Part shown: positions 21,047-31,323 of the stretch, in pieces
How positions within the stretch are numbered: the stretch's first letter is position 1
Layout of the letters: each line of letters begins with the position of its first letter
DNA from: Azolla caroliniana
Taxonomy: Eukaryota > Polypodiophyta
Direction: 5' to 3'
Assembly: GCA_043228905.1 (NCBI GenBank)
Contig: JBHGNT010000006.1
Span: 3,038,001-3,102,000, forward strand
DNA length: 64,000 nucleotides
Notes under the pieces: generated by a model
Seen by the model: the letters and a program-made list of their open reading frames with translations, nothing else
Databases searched by the model: none
What the model was told of the DNA's origin: nothing
Made by a program: the position numbers and the translations under genes

Positions 21047-21083
21047 GCGCATGCCGGTGGATGCGCGGTTAGGTGGGGGCGGA
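21047..21083 (+). promoter_or_regulatory. Hairpin plus polypurine tract of gypsy A
   Basis: GCGCAT (21047-21052), loop GCCGGTGG, ATGCGC (21061-21066), then GGTT and the polypurine tract AGGTGGGGGCGGA (21071-21083) directly before the 3' LTR. The tract should prime plus-strand DNA synthesis. The hairpin is conserved by covariation in elements C and O. Confidence 0.8.
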
Positions 21084-21756
21084 TGTCGTGAAGAAAACCG
21101 CCCACAAGAGGAATCGGAGGAACAAGGCGTGGGAAACGGCTCTACACACGCGCGCGCCAAGAAGTACATACGAGGATCCTAGGTGGGTAGATTCGGTTGA
21201 TATGCAGTTAATGCCAAACGGCCTCTTGACGGGATATAAAAGGGAAGAGGAAGAATAGAAGAGGGGATCTCGGACGGAGAGAGGACGAAGTGCTGCCGAA
21301 CCGATTTCGGAGCTCCTCTCTCACTCCTGCTTTCTCTGTCTTCTGCTCCATCGCGTACCTGTGCAGGTTTCGAGGAGGCTTGCGCTGCTCCGTGGAACGC
21401 CCGAGTGCGTCCTGCAGCACCTCCGACCTGTTTCCCCTTTCTGTGCGTCGCGACATACAGGGGTCGGCATCTGTTCGCCGCCCTGTTCGTTTTCGTTAGT
21501 ATCCATTCCGTGCCCCACCGTGGGTTGTAATACTTTAGTCTGTTATTTTCTTGCATTCATAAGTACATATCTTTCGTTGTTGCGTCCATCTGCGTCGGCG
21601 TTTATTTGTGATCTCTGTTTGTTGGGCCGTGTCCCCGTGCAATCTTCGGTTCTGTGTGATCGGGTCTCTCTATTACTCCGCTCTCTCTTGCTCTTCGGTC
21701 CAAGACCCCCGTGGTCCCTCCTCCTTTCTGCACGCACGGGCGTAGCAACCCCGACA
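21084..21756 (+). repeat. 3' LTR of gypsy A
   Basis: 673 bp, same length and, where compared, same sequence as 14690-15362. Followed by the target duplication ACGC and then the rest of the O 5' LTR. Confidence 0.93.
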
Positions 21757-22167
21757 ACGCGACGAGCCGAGAGCTCCCCGACGGCGGCTTGACAGCAGAC
21801 GACTGCTGAAACCTACCTTGGTCCGGCTCGAAGCCGGGAATGTATTCTTCCTTTATATATATATACATTTGCGTCTGTCTGTGTATATTCGCGTCCTTGT
21901 TAGTGTCGGGTGTTTCCCCTTTCCTGCGTTTCCTGTACATAAGGGCGTGAGTCAGGTCGGCATGTGTGTGTGTGTGTGTGCGTGTGTGTGCTTGAGTCGG
22001 TGTTAAGCGCGCGCTCCCTCTCTTTCCCTCTCTCCCTTCGGTCGCTTCCGGTGTTCTTCTGGGATTCCCCGGAAACGGTGAAGCACGACTTCCTACGGTC
22101 CGTCACTCCCTAGTCCAAGACCCCCGTGGTCCCACCTTTCTCCACGCACGTGCGTAATAACGCGACA
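21757..22167 (+). repeat. 5' LTR of element O, second part
   Basis: Continues the interrupted LTR and matches 31670-32068. Contains a (TG)n tract and near the end GACCCCCGTGGTCCC (22119-22133) and the palindrome ACGCACGTGCGT (22144-22155). Ends CGACA at 22167. Confidence 0.9.
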
Positions 22168-22171
22168 TCTT

Positions 22172-22188
22172 TGGTGAACCCGACGTGA
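22172..22188 (+). other. Primer-binding site of element O
   Basis: TGGTGAACCCGACGTGA, four bases after the LTR and identical to that of A and C, which ties O to the same priming tRNA. Confidence 0.7.
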
Positions 22189-22998
22189 AAGGCGGCAAGG
22201 GAGGATGGAGTCGGAAGACGACGACCTCGCGGTGATGGTGGCCGAAGTGGTGTTGGAGTCGGCACGAGTGGTGATGAGGCGAGAAGCAGCGCAACAAGCG
22301 GTTGAGCGAGTGGTCGAAAGAGTCGGCCGTTTCAACGGGGACAAAGTCCCATCTTACTTGGAAGCCTACAATGCGGAAATGGAAGAGTGTGGCGTAGACG
22401 AGTCATTGAGGCTGGAGTTCTTCTGTCGGGCCGTAGCTGTCCGGATGCATTCGGAAGTAAAGGAGCTCCGTGAGGCTCATAGTTCGTGGGAGGCCTTCGG
22501 GACGACACGACTTTGACCAGTGGGTAGCATCGGCAAAGACCCATCGGGGCGCGACCAAGGCGTTCCGAGAGTTCGAGCGACAGCTTGCTCGGCTCCCAGA
22601 GCGGGAACAAGGTTTGGTGGGGGTGGACAAGGTCCTATTGTTCGTTAGGTCGATCGACCGAGCGGAACGGGAGGCCATCGAGATTGAGCTCGAAGACGAT
22701 GACGGGGCGAATGGGCTTACGGAGGACTGGTCGAAGGTCGGAAAGGTGTGCCAACGGCTAGACGATGAGCGAGCCGAGAAGGCTAAGAGGAAGGCGCGCG
22801 ACGGCGTGGCATCACAGCGGGAAGAGGTCGAACGGCAAAGGGAGTTGGCAAGGGTTGGCGTTGGGGCCAGGATTGCGGAGGCGTACACAGCTCTCGAGGC
22901 GATGCTCATGGAAGAGGAAAGATCGAGGCCGCAAGCCGAGACTAAGGAGATGGACTTACCCCATGCGACGACGGAAGATCGGTACCACGGTACCACGG

Positions 22999-23026
22999 GA
23001 GAGGGTGCGGAACAAAACGCCCTCTC
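22999..23026 (+). other. Hairpin repeat H1, copy 1, in element O
   Basis: GAGAGGG ... CCCTCTC, a 7-bp stem with a 14-nt loop starting TGCGG. Two further copies lie at 23601-23628 and 24235-24262. Confidence 0.6.
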
Positions 23027-23107
23027 GACTTGCGGAGATAGAACGGCCAAGGACGAGGTCGAGATACAGATCGCGGAACCAGCCCGAAACCCCGGGAATC
23101 GGAGAAA

Positions 23108-23125
23108 CAAGCCCAGGCGGGGCTT
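23108..23125 (+). other. Hairpin repeat H2, copy 1, in element O
   Basis: AAGCCC-AGGCG-GGGCTT. The second copy at 23748-23765 has AAGCTC in the 5' arm, which keeps pairing by a G-U pair. Confidence 0.5.
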
Positions 23126-23600
23126 GCGCGATCGGTAAAAAGACGACCGCCGACCATGAAGAGTCGGTGGCTACGGACAAGGGCGTAAAACGGACGGGCA
23201 ATTCTTTGTGTCTTCCCACACTTGCTCCCGAGATGATGGAAGTCGGGCCCGAGTGCCCACGTAAGTCCCAACCGGAGGAAGGCGGCGGCGAAGGACCAAG
23301 AATCATCGGCGAGACGACACGGGGAAGGAGCGGACGAAAGCCCACGGACCCGATTCCGGAGAACTCGGCGTTCGGGCCCGTATGCCCACGTAAGACCGAG
23401 GAGATGGATGGCGGTACCGAGGAGTCCTGGCACGATGCCAGCGAAGATGGATGGGAGATGGCCAGCGAAAGGGGCGACAAGGAGACCAAGGAACGACCCG
23501 ACTGGGGACCGAACCACGCGACGCTCCGGTACGGGTGGAGCGTGATCCGGTCGTGGATTGTTTGATTGGGGCCAGAATCGGCATAAAGGTGCCGATACGG

Positions 23601-23628
23601 GAGAGGGTGCGGGACTAGCCGCCCTCTT
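23601..23628 (+). other. Hairpin repeat H1, copy 2
   Basis: GAGAGGG-TGCGGGACTAGCCG-CCCTCT; one terminal pair is lost compared with the other copies. Confidence 0.55.
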
Positions 23629-23747
23629 TTACATGGGGAGAAAGACCGACCAGGTGAAGGTCGGGAATTGGAAAGGAAGGTGATCAAAGGTTCGGAACGA
23701 GTCTGGCAAGATCAGCATCGGAGCCGAAACTCCGGACATTGGAGAAT

Positions 23748-23765
23748 CAAGCTCAGGCGGGGCTT
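23748..23765 (+). other. Hairpin repeat H2, copy 2
   Basis: AAGCTC-AGGCG-GGGCTT, loop identical to copy 1. Confidence 0.5.
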
Positions 23766-24234
23766 GATTGATCACAGAGCAGATGCTATCCACCGACACC
23801 ATTAAAAGGGGCGGTGGCCCGGACGAGTTGCAAAAAGACGTTGCGAAATCGGTTACGCCACATCTTATCCGGAGACTTTGGCAGTTCGGCCGACGTGGCA
23901 ACGTGAGACCGAAAAGATGGAGGATGGAGGCAAGTACGCGAGAAGGAGAGAAGCGACGAGTTCGGGAGAAGTACAAGGGATGAAGAGGAGAACGAAGTCC
24001 GGTCCTACAGGAACCCCACACTAGTTCGGAGGCCCCGACAGTTCGGCCAACGTAGCAACGTGAGACCTAGGGAGAAGGCTGGTGGCGACAGGAGAACGGG
24101 ACCCGGCAATACGGAGAAGGACGGACGGACCCGGACGAGAACTGGGCGGAGCGGACTCCCGGATGACCATTCCGGGAGGGAGGAAAAGAGTCGGCCTACG
24201 AAGAGGCCGAGGAGACGGTACGTCGGTACCACGG

Positions 24235-24262
24235 GAGAGGGTGCGGGGTAAACCGCCCTCTC
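24235..24262 (+). other. Hairpin repeat H1, copy 3
   Basis: GAGAGGG-TGCGGGGTAAACCG-CCCTCTC, full stem. Confidence 0.6.
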
Positions 24263-24653
24263 GGCGTGCAGAAAAGGACGACCCGGGACAGGGTCAGGAA
24301 GACAATTCGGAGGCCCGAGGAGGATCCTTCACACCGGTTCTAGAGACTTCGGCAGTCGGCAACGCGGTTGACGTAAGACCAGGATACTGACGGTGGCGGC
24401 GACGGGCTAGGGATGGACGGTCTACGGAGATCCTCACACCGATCCGGCGGTCGGCCCGAGAGCCGGCGTGAGTCCTATAGGGAAGATCGGTGGCGGCAGG
24501 AGAACGTGATCCGACGATAGGAGGCGACGAACGGCAAGGAGGTATCATGCCGGCAAGGCGGCCACGAACCAAATCGGACCTTCCGGCACGGTCAGTGGGC
24601 GTAAGGAAGTCCGGTCCTACGGGATCCCCACACTTAACCAGAGACTCCGGCAG

Positions 24654-24935
24654 TGTTGCAGACAATGTCGTCAATGCGGAAGATCAGGAAGCATTCGATT
24701 GCTGTTGAGTACCTGCGTATGACAGTTTCTAGGTCTTTTCACAGAGAGAGAGAGAGAGAGAGGCACAAAAACGACTTTCTATTTTCAAAGCAATAATACA
24801 ACATCCAACCTTACAAAGAGGTTACAAGGTCACTATATATAGTGACCGACTTAGGGCAACTACCCTTTATGCTAATTACATAAATGGCCAAAACGGGATA
24901 GTGTGAATACGTCCATTATACACATGTATTCGACA
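24654..24935 (-). repeat. 3' LTR of the Copia element
   Basis: Plus strand reads TGTTGCAGACAATG ... TATTCGACA. Contains an AG microsatellite (24741-24762) and a palindromic CACTATATATAGTG near 24833. Confidence 0.92.
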
Positions 24936-25128
24936 CTCCCCCGTAATGGGCGTATACATGGGTTATCTAAGATTACAGGTATAGACTTAGGTTCTCGGAC
25001 ATATCAGCTTTGTTCGAGTCGGCAGGGTCCGAAGGCAGAAGACCGAACTGGTCGGGTCGGAACAGTTGAAGCCGATCATTAAGGAACTGATGTCGGTTGT
25101 CTGGAACCATCCTGCTTTGTGTCCGGCT

Positions 25129-26313
25129 CTAACCGGACTGGTTTGTCGTTACGCCCATCTGATGCCGAAGGGACCGAAAGCGGTCTGCCGAAAGACACTT
25201 GGTCATTCCATCTGCGACATTGTCGGTTGTGGATATTTTCTCTAGAACGATTTTCCCTGAAATGACGCAGTCCCGAACGAAGTGATATCGAACGTCGATA
25301 TGTTTGGAGGCGTTGTGGTGAACCGGATTTTTCGACAAGGCAACAGCACCTTGACTGTCGCTGTAGACAACTGGAGCCGAGTCATGGTCGACTTGCCGAA
25401 ACGTGTGCGCCAGCCGACCGAGCCATAAGGCTTCTTTTGCTGCGTCGGACGCAGCTACATATTCTGCTTCGGTCGTTGAGGTCGCTGTGCACTCCTGAAG
25501 TTTCGACTTCCACGAGATTGCTCCATTGCCGAATTTGAAGCAGTATCCAGTTGTTGATTTCCGACTGTCTATACAGCCGGCGAAGTCCGAGTCGGTGTAA
25601 CCGACTACGCTTGAGGTTCGGTTCGGACCGAAAAGAATGCCGTGGTCTTTTGTGCCAGCCAGATATCTGAACACATGCTTGACTGCGTTCCAATGCGATC
25701 GGCCAGGATTGTGCATAAATCTGCTAACGACTCCTACGGCGTGAGAAATGTCAGGCCGTGTCGCGACCATCAGGTACATAAGGGAGCCGACTGCCGGTGC
25801 ATACGGTACCGACTTCATATCTTCCCCCTCCGGACCGGATGTCGGGCAGTCTCGCTGAGAGAGCCGAAGATTCATGGGGAACGGGGTTGAAGCAGATTTG
25901 GCTGATTGCATGTTGAAGCGTTCCAAGACACGTCCGATATAGTCGGTCTGAGACAAAAAAAGATGTCGTTTATCGCGATGCCGACTAATCTTCATGCCAA
26001 GGATGTGTCGTGCCGGACCGAGGTCCTTCATGGCAAACTTCAACCGCAGTTGCCGAATGAGATCGGCAAGTTCGCCCGCGTGGCGTCCAGAAAGTAGCAT
26101 GTCGTCCACGTAAATGATGAGGAAGATGGGTGATCCATCTTGAGCTGTGTTGGTGAAAAGACAATGGTCCTCATCGCTTTTTGAGAAGCCGATCGATTGG
26201 ATGAAGTCGTCGAACTTCTTGTACCATTGTCGCGGTGCCTGTTTGAGGCCGTATAGACTCTTCCTGAGTCGGCAGACTAGATGTTCTTGGCCAGTCGCCA
26301 CGAAGCCTTTTGG
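25129..26313 (-). pseudogene. Copia reverse transcriptase C-part and RNase H
   Basis: Reads RKSLYGLKQAPRQWYKKF, the catalytic YVDD (LIIYVDDMLLSG), then RNase H with DSDFAGCIDSRKSTTGY and STTEAEYVAASDAAKEA, and the terminal HIDVRYHFVRD. The frame is open to the natural C-terminus at 25129. It is severed from the upstream polyprotein only by a TAG at 26314-26316 where related elements usually have Gln (EEIYME-stop-PKGF), so this is a one-base lesion. Confidence 0.88.
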
Positions 26314-26965
26314 CTACTCCATATAAATTTCCTCTTCAAGATCACCATGGAGGAAGGCTGTTTTGACATCTAGCTGAATCAGCTCCAAGTTGTCGGCTGC
26401 CACTACGCCGAGTAGAAAGCGAAGGGTTGTCATTTTCACCACTGGTGAAAAAATCTCGTCGAAGTCGACGCCATATTCTTGTCGGAAGCCCTTCGCAACT
26501 AATCTGGCCTTGTACTTTGGGGTGGTCGAATCAGACGTCTCTTTTAGTCGATAAACCCACTTGCAAGGAAGAGCACGTCGGTTCCTAGGTAATTCGACCA
26601 GATCCCAAGTCTTGTTTGCCCGAATGGAGTGCATTTCCGACTCCATCGCCAGATGCCAGGTGGCTGAATCGACAGATGTCGATGCTTCTTCGTAAGACGT
26701 CGGTTCGCCGGCGTCGGTGAAGAAAATTCCAGGAGAATACCTCTCCGGAGGTTGCGACAGTCTCTCGGATCGTCGAGGTATGATTGGACTGGTCGCATCG
26801 GGTATCGAGGTCGGATGGTCCGAAAGCGGATTGTTCTGCTGTGCCGAGTCGGGGTTGTCCGAGTCGGTAGTGTAAGGTTCAGCTAGCCGTGAAGCTGACC
26901 GTGTGTTGAGAGCGGGGCCTTCTTGAAGGGTCGGCACATCGGAGAATGTTACCCTTCGGCTTCGA
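26314..26965 (-). pseudogene. Copia linker and N-terminal reverse transcriptase segment
   Basis: Continues the polyprotein after a frameshift near 26950-26965. It has the linker RRVTFSDVPTLQEG and the RT start WHLAMESEMHSI ... WDLVELP ... CKWVYRLK ... AFLHGDLEEEIYME. It ends at the premature TAG. Confidence 0.82.
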
Positions 26966-29141
26966 TCGGTTTTTCGACTGATGGATTCATAGCCGACTCG
27001 TTGAATACAACGTCCGAACTTCGAACGATTTGTCTGCGTTCGGGGTCCCAGAGTCGGTATCCCATTTCGCCGTCGGATCCATATCCAAGGAAAATGCATT
27101 TCCTGGAACGAGGTGCAAGTTTTCGGCGATCATCTTTCGGAATAAGGGCGTACGCCTCGCATCCGAAGATCCTCAGCTTGTCGTAATTCGGCTTGCTGCC
27201 GATCCATAGTTCCTGAGGAATTTGAAGTCCTAGAGGTCTACTTGGCGACATATTGATTATGTGTACTGCCGTGAGTAGAGCCTCTGCCCAGAAGCCATCC
27301 GACAGTCCGGAGTGTTGGAGCATGGAAACTATCCGTTCTTGGATTGTCCGATTCATGCGTTCGGCAATCCCGTTTTGCTCCGGACTGTGTGGTGCCGTAA
27401 ATTCACGTCGGATGCCGCGTTGTCGGCAGAATTTGACGAATTCTTCGGATTTAAACTCTCCCCCATTGTCTGTCCGAAAGCATTTCAGCTTTCGGTCGGT
27501 TTGATTTTCTACCATAGCGAGCCAATCGGTGAAGATCGAGAAGACCCGATCTTTGGTGCGAATTGGATAAGCCCACACCTTTCGAGTCGAATCGTCAATA
27601 AAAGTGACGAAGTAAGAGGCACCGCCGAGAGACTGATGCGGCATTGGGCCACAGACGTCCGAATGGACTAAATCGAGAGGTCTCGTTTCTCTTGGTGCTG
27701 ATGTCGGGTGTGATGCGGCTGCTTGTTTGCCATACTGGCAATGCTCGCAGAATTGATGGTCGGAGAAGGAGAGTTTAGGGATGTATCCGGCTCTAGATAG
27801 GTGCGTGATGCCGGCCTTGCTGAGGTGTCCTAATCTTCTGTGCCATAGTGATGACACAGGAATATCCACCAAAAACAGGTTACCCTCTCTGAGCGTAACA
27901 TGTAACGGATACAAGGAGTGTATCTTGGGTCCTCTAGCAAGTAGGAGGTTCCCCCTGTGGAGTGTCCACCCTCCTGAAGAAAAACCGGCACGAATGCCGT
28001 CTTCATCTAGTTGTCCGACTGAGATCAATGGCCTTGAGAGCTCGGGTACATGTCGGACATTGTGGAGTACAAGTGTAGAGCCACCTGCAAGGTTGAGCTC
28101 TACTGTGCCGATTCCGATGATGTCACAGTGTTGTGAGTTGCCGACTCGAACTGAGTCGGAGTGACGGATCGTATATTGCCGAAACTGGGATCGATGAGGA
28201 GTCACGTGAAATGACGCGCCCGAATCTAAGAGCCATGTGCTCGATTCTTCAGTCGTGAGTAGAACTTCTGATCCGACTGGATTTTCGATTGATAGTATAT
28301 TCGGGTCGTCCGGTAGTACATCCGCTGAGGAGCTGACGTAATTGATCTCCTCATGCCGGCCACTCTTCTTGTTGTTCTTGTTCTTGAGTGCGCGGCAGTC
28401 GGCTTTGATGTGTCCGGGTTTCTTGCAATAGTTGCAGATTCGGTTATCCCGTGACTGGCTCCGTCTTCGCTGATTGTTCGGCGGCTGTGAGGAATCTCTT
28501 CCTCGTATGTTCGATCGGTCTGTCGAACCTTGTACTACGTAAGCGTCGTCTGTTGAGTCTTTGGCGAAAGACTTTCTCCGAGCTGCTTCGGTCAGGATTG
28601 CGCTCGTGACTTCGGAGTATTTAACAGCCGTGGTTGACGCGTTGCACACGGTTGTGACGAAAGTTTCCCATGATGAGGGAAGGCTGCTCATGAGTATCAT
28701 TGCTCTGAGTTCATCCTCGATTGCCGTCCCCTGTGACGAGATTTGGGAGCTTATGCTTTCGTACTCATTGAGGTGTGCTTGGACCGAATCGGATTCTTTC
28801 ATCCGCAAGTTGTAGAGGCGCCGGATCAGAAACATCTTCGTTGCGGCGACCTTCTTTTCGTAAGTGTCCGACAGTGTTTTCCACAGTTCGAATGCTGTCG
28901 TACACGATTGCACCGTAAAGTATACCGATTCCGATAGGTGCATCCGAATCGTGGCGCGGACGATTCTGTCCAGCTTCTGCCACTCGATTGGTTTGTATCC
29001 TTCTGGAGGTTCTTCATTTTCGATGGGATCGATTTGTCCCTTGACTATGAGATAGTCCTGCATTTGCTCCTTCCAGAAGTTGAAGTTCGATCCATCGAAC
29101 TTTCGTAGACTCATTTCTGACGAGCCGGATGTTGATGCCAT
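26949..29141 (-). pseudogene. Copia Gag-protease-integrase segment
   Basis: About 730 codons from ATG at 29141 (MASTSGSS). Gag region with FDGSNFNFWKEQM; CCHC knuckle CNYCKKPGHIKADC; protease WLLDSGASFHVT; integrase zinc-binding HRRLGHL ... CEHCQYGKQ; integrase core with HSDVCGPM, TDNGGEF and HSPEQNGIAERMNRT. All catalytic residues are present. It stops at 26949 because of the frameshift, so no full polyprotein is made from this copy. Confidence 0.9.
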
Positions 29142-29705
29142 CAAATTCGGTTTCGGTTGACGAAGCTCGGTTCGGAGTTGACTACGAACCTTGTTGGAGT
29201 GCAGCCGGTTGGCTCACCCGATATCGTTCTAGTCGGATTTGAACCCGAGTCGGTTCGGCTTCGGAACTTGCTCGAATTGACTCCGGTAGCTTGAGGGACA
29301 GGACCGACTGGTCTTCCCGAATGTTGCCGAGTCGGAGTGAGCCCGGTTCGCTTCGGATGTATATGCCGAATACCGATTATTTAAACCGATTATCTGGACC
29401 GATTCTGCTTCGGTCAACTGCAGCAACGAGAGAGACGGATCCAACTGATCCTCCCGAATGTTGAACAGTCGGATGAAGCACGATCGCGTCAATGTTGCAC
29501 AAGGGGATTTCACCTCGAGCGGTTACGATCACGGAGAACAGAGTACAACCTGCTGGCTTGCTCCAAACGAAGATGATCTAACACGATGAGATGCAAACCT
29601 GGTTTTTTCTTCTTCTTCTCTCTTCTTCGAATGACGCAGGAAACCGAATACTGTGCAGGCTGAGACGACGGTCGACAACGGGATGAAGGACCGAGTACTG
29701 TGCAG

Positions 29706-29717
29706 GCTCTGATACCA
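29706..29717 (-). other. Primer-binding site of the Copia element
   Basis: Minus strand TGGTATCAGAGC, complementary to the 3' end of plant initiator Met-tRNA, two bases from the 5' LTR. Confidence 0.85.
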
Positions 29718-29719
29718 GA

Positions 29720-29999
29720 TGTTGCAGACAATGTTGTCAATGCGGAAGATCAGGAAGCATTCGATTGCTGTTGAGTACTTGCGTATGACAGTTTCTAGGT
29801 CTTTTCACAGAGAGAGAGAGAGAGAGGCACAAAAACGACTTTCTATTTTCAAAGCAATAATACAACATCCAACCTTACAAAGAGGTTACAAGGTCACTAT
29901 ATATAGTGACCGACTTAGGGCAACTACCCTTTATGCTAATTACATAAATGGCCAAAACGGGATAGTGTGAATACGTCCATTATACACATGTATTCGACA
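29720..29999 (-). repeat. 5' LTR of the Copia element
   Basis: 280 bp, matching 24654-24935. Confidence 0.92.
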
Positions 30000-31286
30000 G
30001 GCAGTTCGGCCAACGTGGCAACATGAGACCGAGAGAGAAGGTTGGCGGCGGCGGGAAACGGGACCCGACTACGCGAAAGACATGAGGAGAGTCGGGAAGG
30101 GACTCAAACAAAAGACACCCGAATTTCGGCAAGCATAGAAACGGAGTCCGGTCCTATGGGACCCTCACACCGATCCGGAGACTCCAGCAGTTCGGCCAAC
30201 GTGGCAACGTGAGACCTAGGGAGAAGGACGGTGGCGGCAGGGAACGAGACCCAACGACACGAGGTTTCGGAAGGAGCCGGTAGGGGCAAACACGGGGAGG
30301 TGTGTCAGGCCGGAAAGGCACACCTGGGACGGAATAAGAGTCTCGCAAGTGGCCATCGCGGGCCGGATCAAAGCGTGACTACGGGACAGTGTTCGGCACG
30401 AGCGGTGCCGAACGAAGGCAGCGAAAGACGGCACAAGGGAGGTACTGGGAACAAGGTGACAAGTGCCTAGTGGACTGCACAGGGTCGGAGTCAGGGGATG
30501 GCAAGAGAGGCCGGAGGAGGATCCTCCACACTCGCTTCGTAGATCTCGGTAGCTCCGTCGAAGTAGCGAAGACTGACATGGCAAGCCGGGATGACAAGCT
30601 GGTGGGGGCGAGGGGACGACGGCAAGCGGAAGACTCAGGACCTGTTGCAGCAGCACGAAGACGGGAAGGGCCAAGTGGGCTACCACGGGGTGTTCCTCGG
30701 GTGCGGAGGACACTAGTATGCGGGTGAGTGGCGATGCGCGATCTGGTCGGGAAACGGGCCGACAAGGCGTGCAATGAACCGGAGTACGGCACAGCCAGTG
30801 CCAAACAACGGACGAGTGAATGTGGCACACGGAGGTGCCAGAGCGGAAAGGCGAGCACGGAGAGGGGTTGCGCGGTTCGGAGGTAGCGCGTAGAAGGCCG
30901 AGAAGGATCCTCCACACCGTTCCGGAGACCATGGCGGTTCGAGCGGACGCGACGATGTAAGACCATGGAGAAGGAAGGTGGCGGCGAGCGGACAAAGGCA
31001 ATGCGAAACAACATGGGACGGCAATCAGGACAACACGAATGCTCAAGGGAGGACATCGGGATACGGCGGGGAGCGGGGCGTGCATACGGCCGAACAAGGG
31101 CCAACGGAAGTACGCGTACTACGGAGATCGCAGTGGAGGACCCATCGACGGGTCGAACGAGCCTACGGGGAGGTAAGCGCGAAGGAAGAACCGAAGCCGA
31201 CGGATCAAACCGGCAACGAGTTGGGATGCGGATTACGGAAGACCGGTTTCTCACTGGCCGAAATCTCTCACCCTTCACCGGAATTG
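30000..31286 (+). repeat. Degenerate tandem array of element O, right part
   Basis: The array resumes exactly after the Copia target duplication (GCAGTTCGGCCAACGTGGCA). Further core units start near 30165, 30520 and 30910. Divergence increases to the right. No coding frame is supported. Confidence 0.65.
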
Positions 31287-31323
31287 GCACGTACCGGTGG
31301 ACGTGCGTTTAGGTGGGGGCAGA
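31287..31323 (+). promoter_or_regulatory. Hairpin plus polypurine tract of element O
   Basis: GCACGT (31287-31292), loop ACCGGTGG, ACGTGC (31301-31306), GTTT, then AGGTGGGGGCAGA (31311-31323). Compared with A and C, two base pairs of the stem have changed on both sides. Confidence 0.8.

Larger units (their letters stand above)
14690..21756 (+). mobile_element. Gypsy-like element A, apparently intact and very young
   Basis: 7067 bp, with two 673-bp LTRs (14690-15362, 21084-21756) in which I found no difference in the parts compared. The 4-bp target duplication is ACGC. Order: LTR, primer site, Gag-protease ORF, gap, RT-RNase H-integrase ORF, hairpin plus polypurine tract, LTR. Gene order RT-RNase H-integrase places it in Ty3/gypsy. 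It is GC-rich and full of CpG, unlike the AT-rich host flanks. It inserted in the 5' LTR of element O; the uninterrupted sequence can be read in O's 3' LTR near 31655-31690. Confidence 0.93.
22205..23138 (+). pseudogene. Degenerate gag of element O, frameshifted
   Basis: Frame 1 (ATG at 22205, to 22516) and frame 2 (through 23138) together resemble the capsid part of the A/C Gag: VGRFNGDKVPSYLEAYNAEM against IGRFDGKDATKYLASYGAEM, and KVLLFVRSIDRAER against RVLLFVKSVDERDR. Where the frame changes, near 22497, O lacks about 20 codons that A has between WEEF and the next block, so a deletion and frameshift coincide. There is no zinc knuckle, protease or pol after it. At best a truncated Gag could be made. 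Confidence 0.75.
23139..24653 (+). repeat. Degenerate tandem array in the interior of element O, left part
   Basis: A core of about 75-80 bp recurs roughly seven times (starting near 23217, 23350, 23860, 24016, 24325, 24430 and 24620): CACAC, then a CCGGAGACTCCGGCAGT-like stretch, CGGCCAACGTGGCAACGTG, AGACC, AGGGAGAAGG and GGTGGCGGC. The larger blocks with hairpins H1 and H2 recur about every 0.6 kb. Stops in all frames make coding unlikely. The array is cut by the Copia element. Confidence 0.7.
24654..29999 (-). mobile_element. Copia LTR retrotransposon inside element O, recently disabled
   Basis: 5346 bp in minus orientation. LTRs at 24654-24935 (3') and 29720-29999 (5') differ by two substitutions and an AG-repeat length change in the parts compared. 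The 5-bp target duplication GGCAG is at 24649-24653 and 30000-30004. The primer site TGGTATCAGAGC (minus strand, 29706-29717) fits initiator Met-tRNA, and a polypurine tract (minus ACGGGGGAG, 24936-24944) adjoins the 3' LTR. Gene order Gag-protease-integrase-RT-RNase H defines Copia. One frameshift and one premature stop break the polyprotein. Confidence 0.95.

Noticed and set aside
23139-24653. CRISPR-like or satellite array
   Set aside because: Units are degenerate, unequal and bounded by the LTR element; this is an internal transposon array, not a direct-repeat/spacer system.
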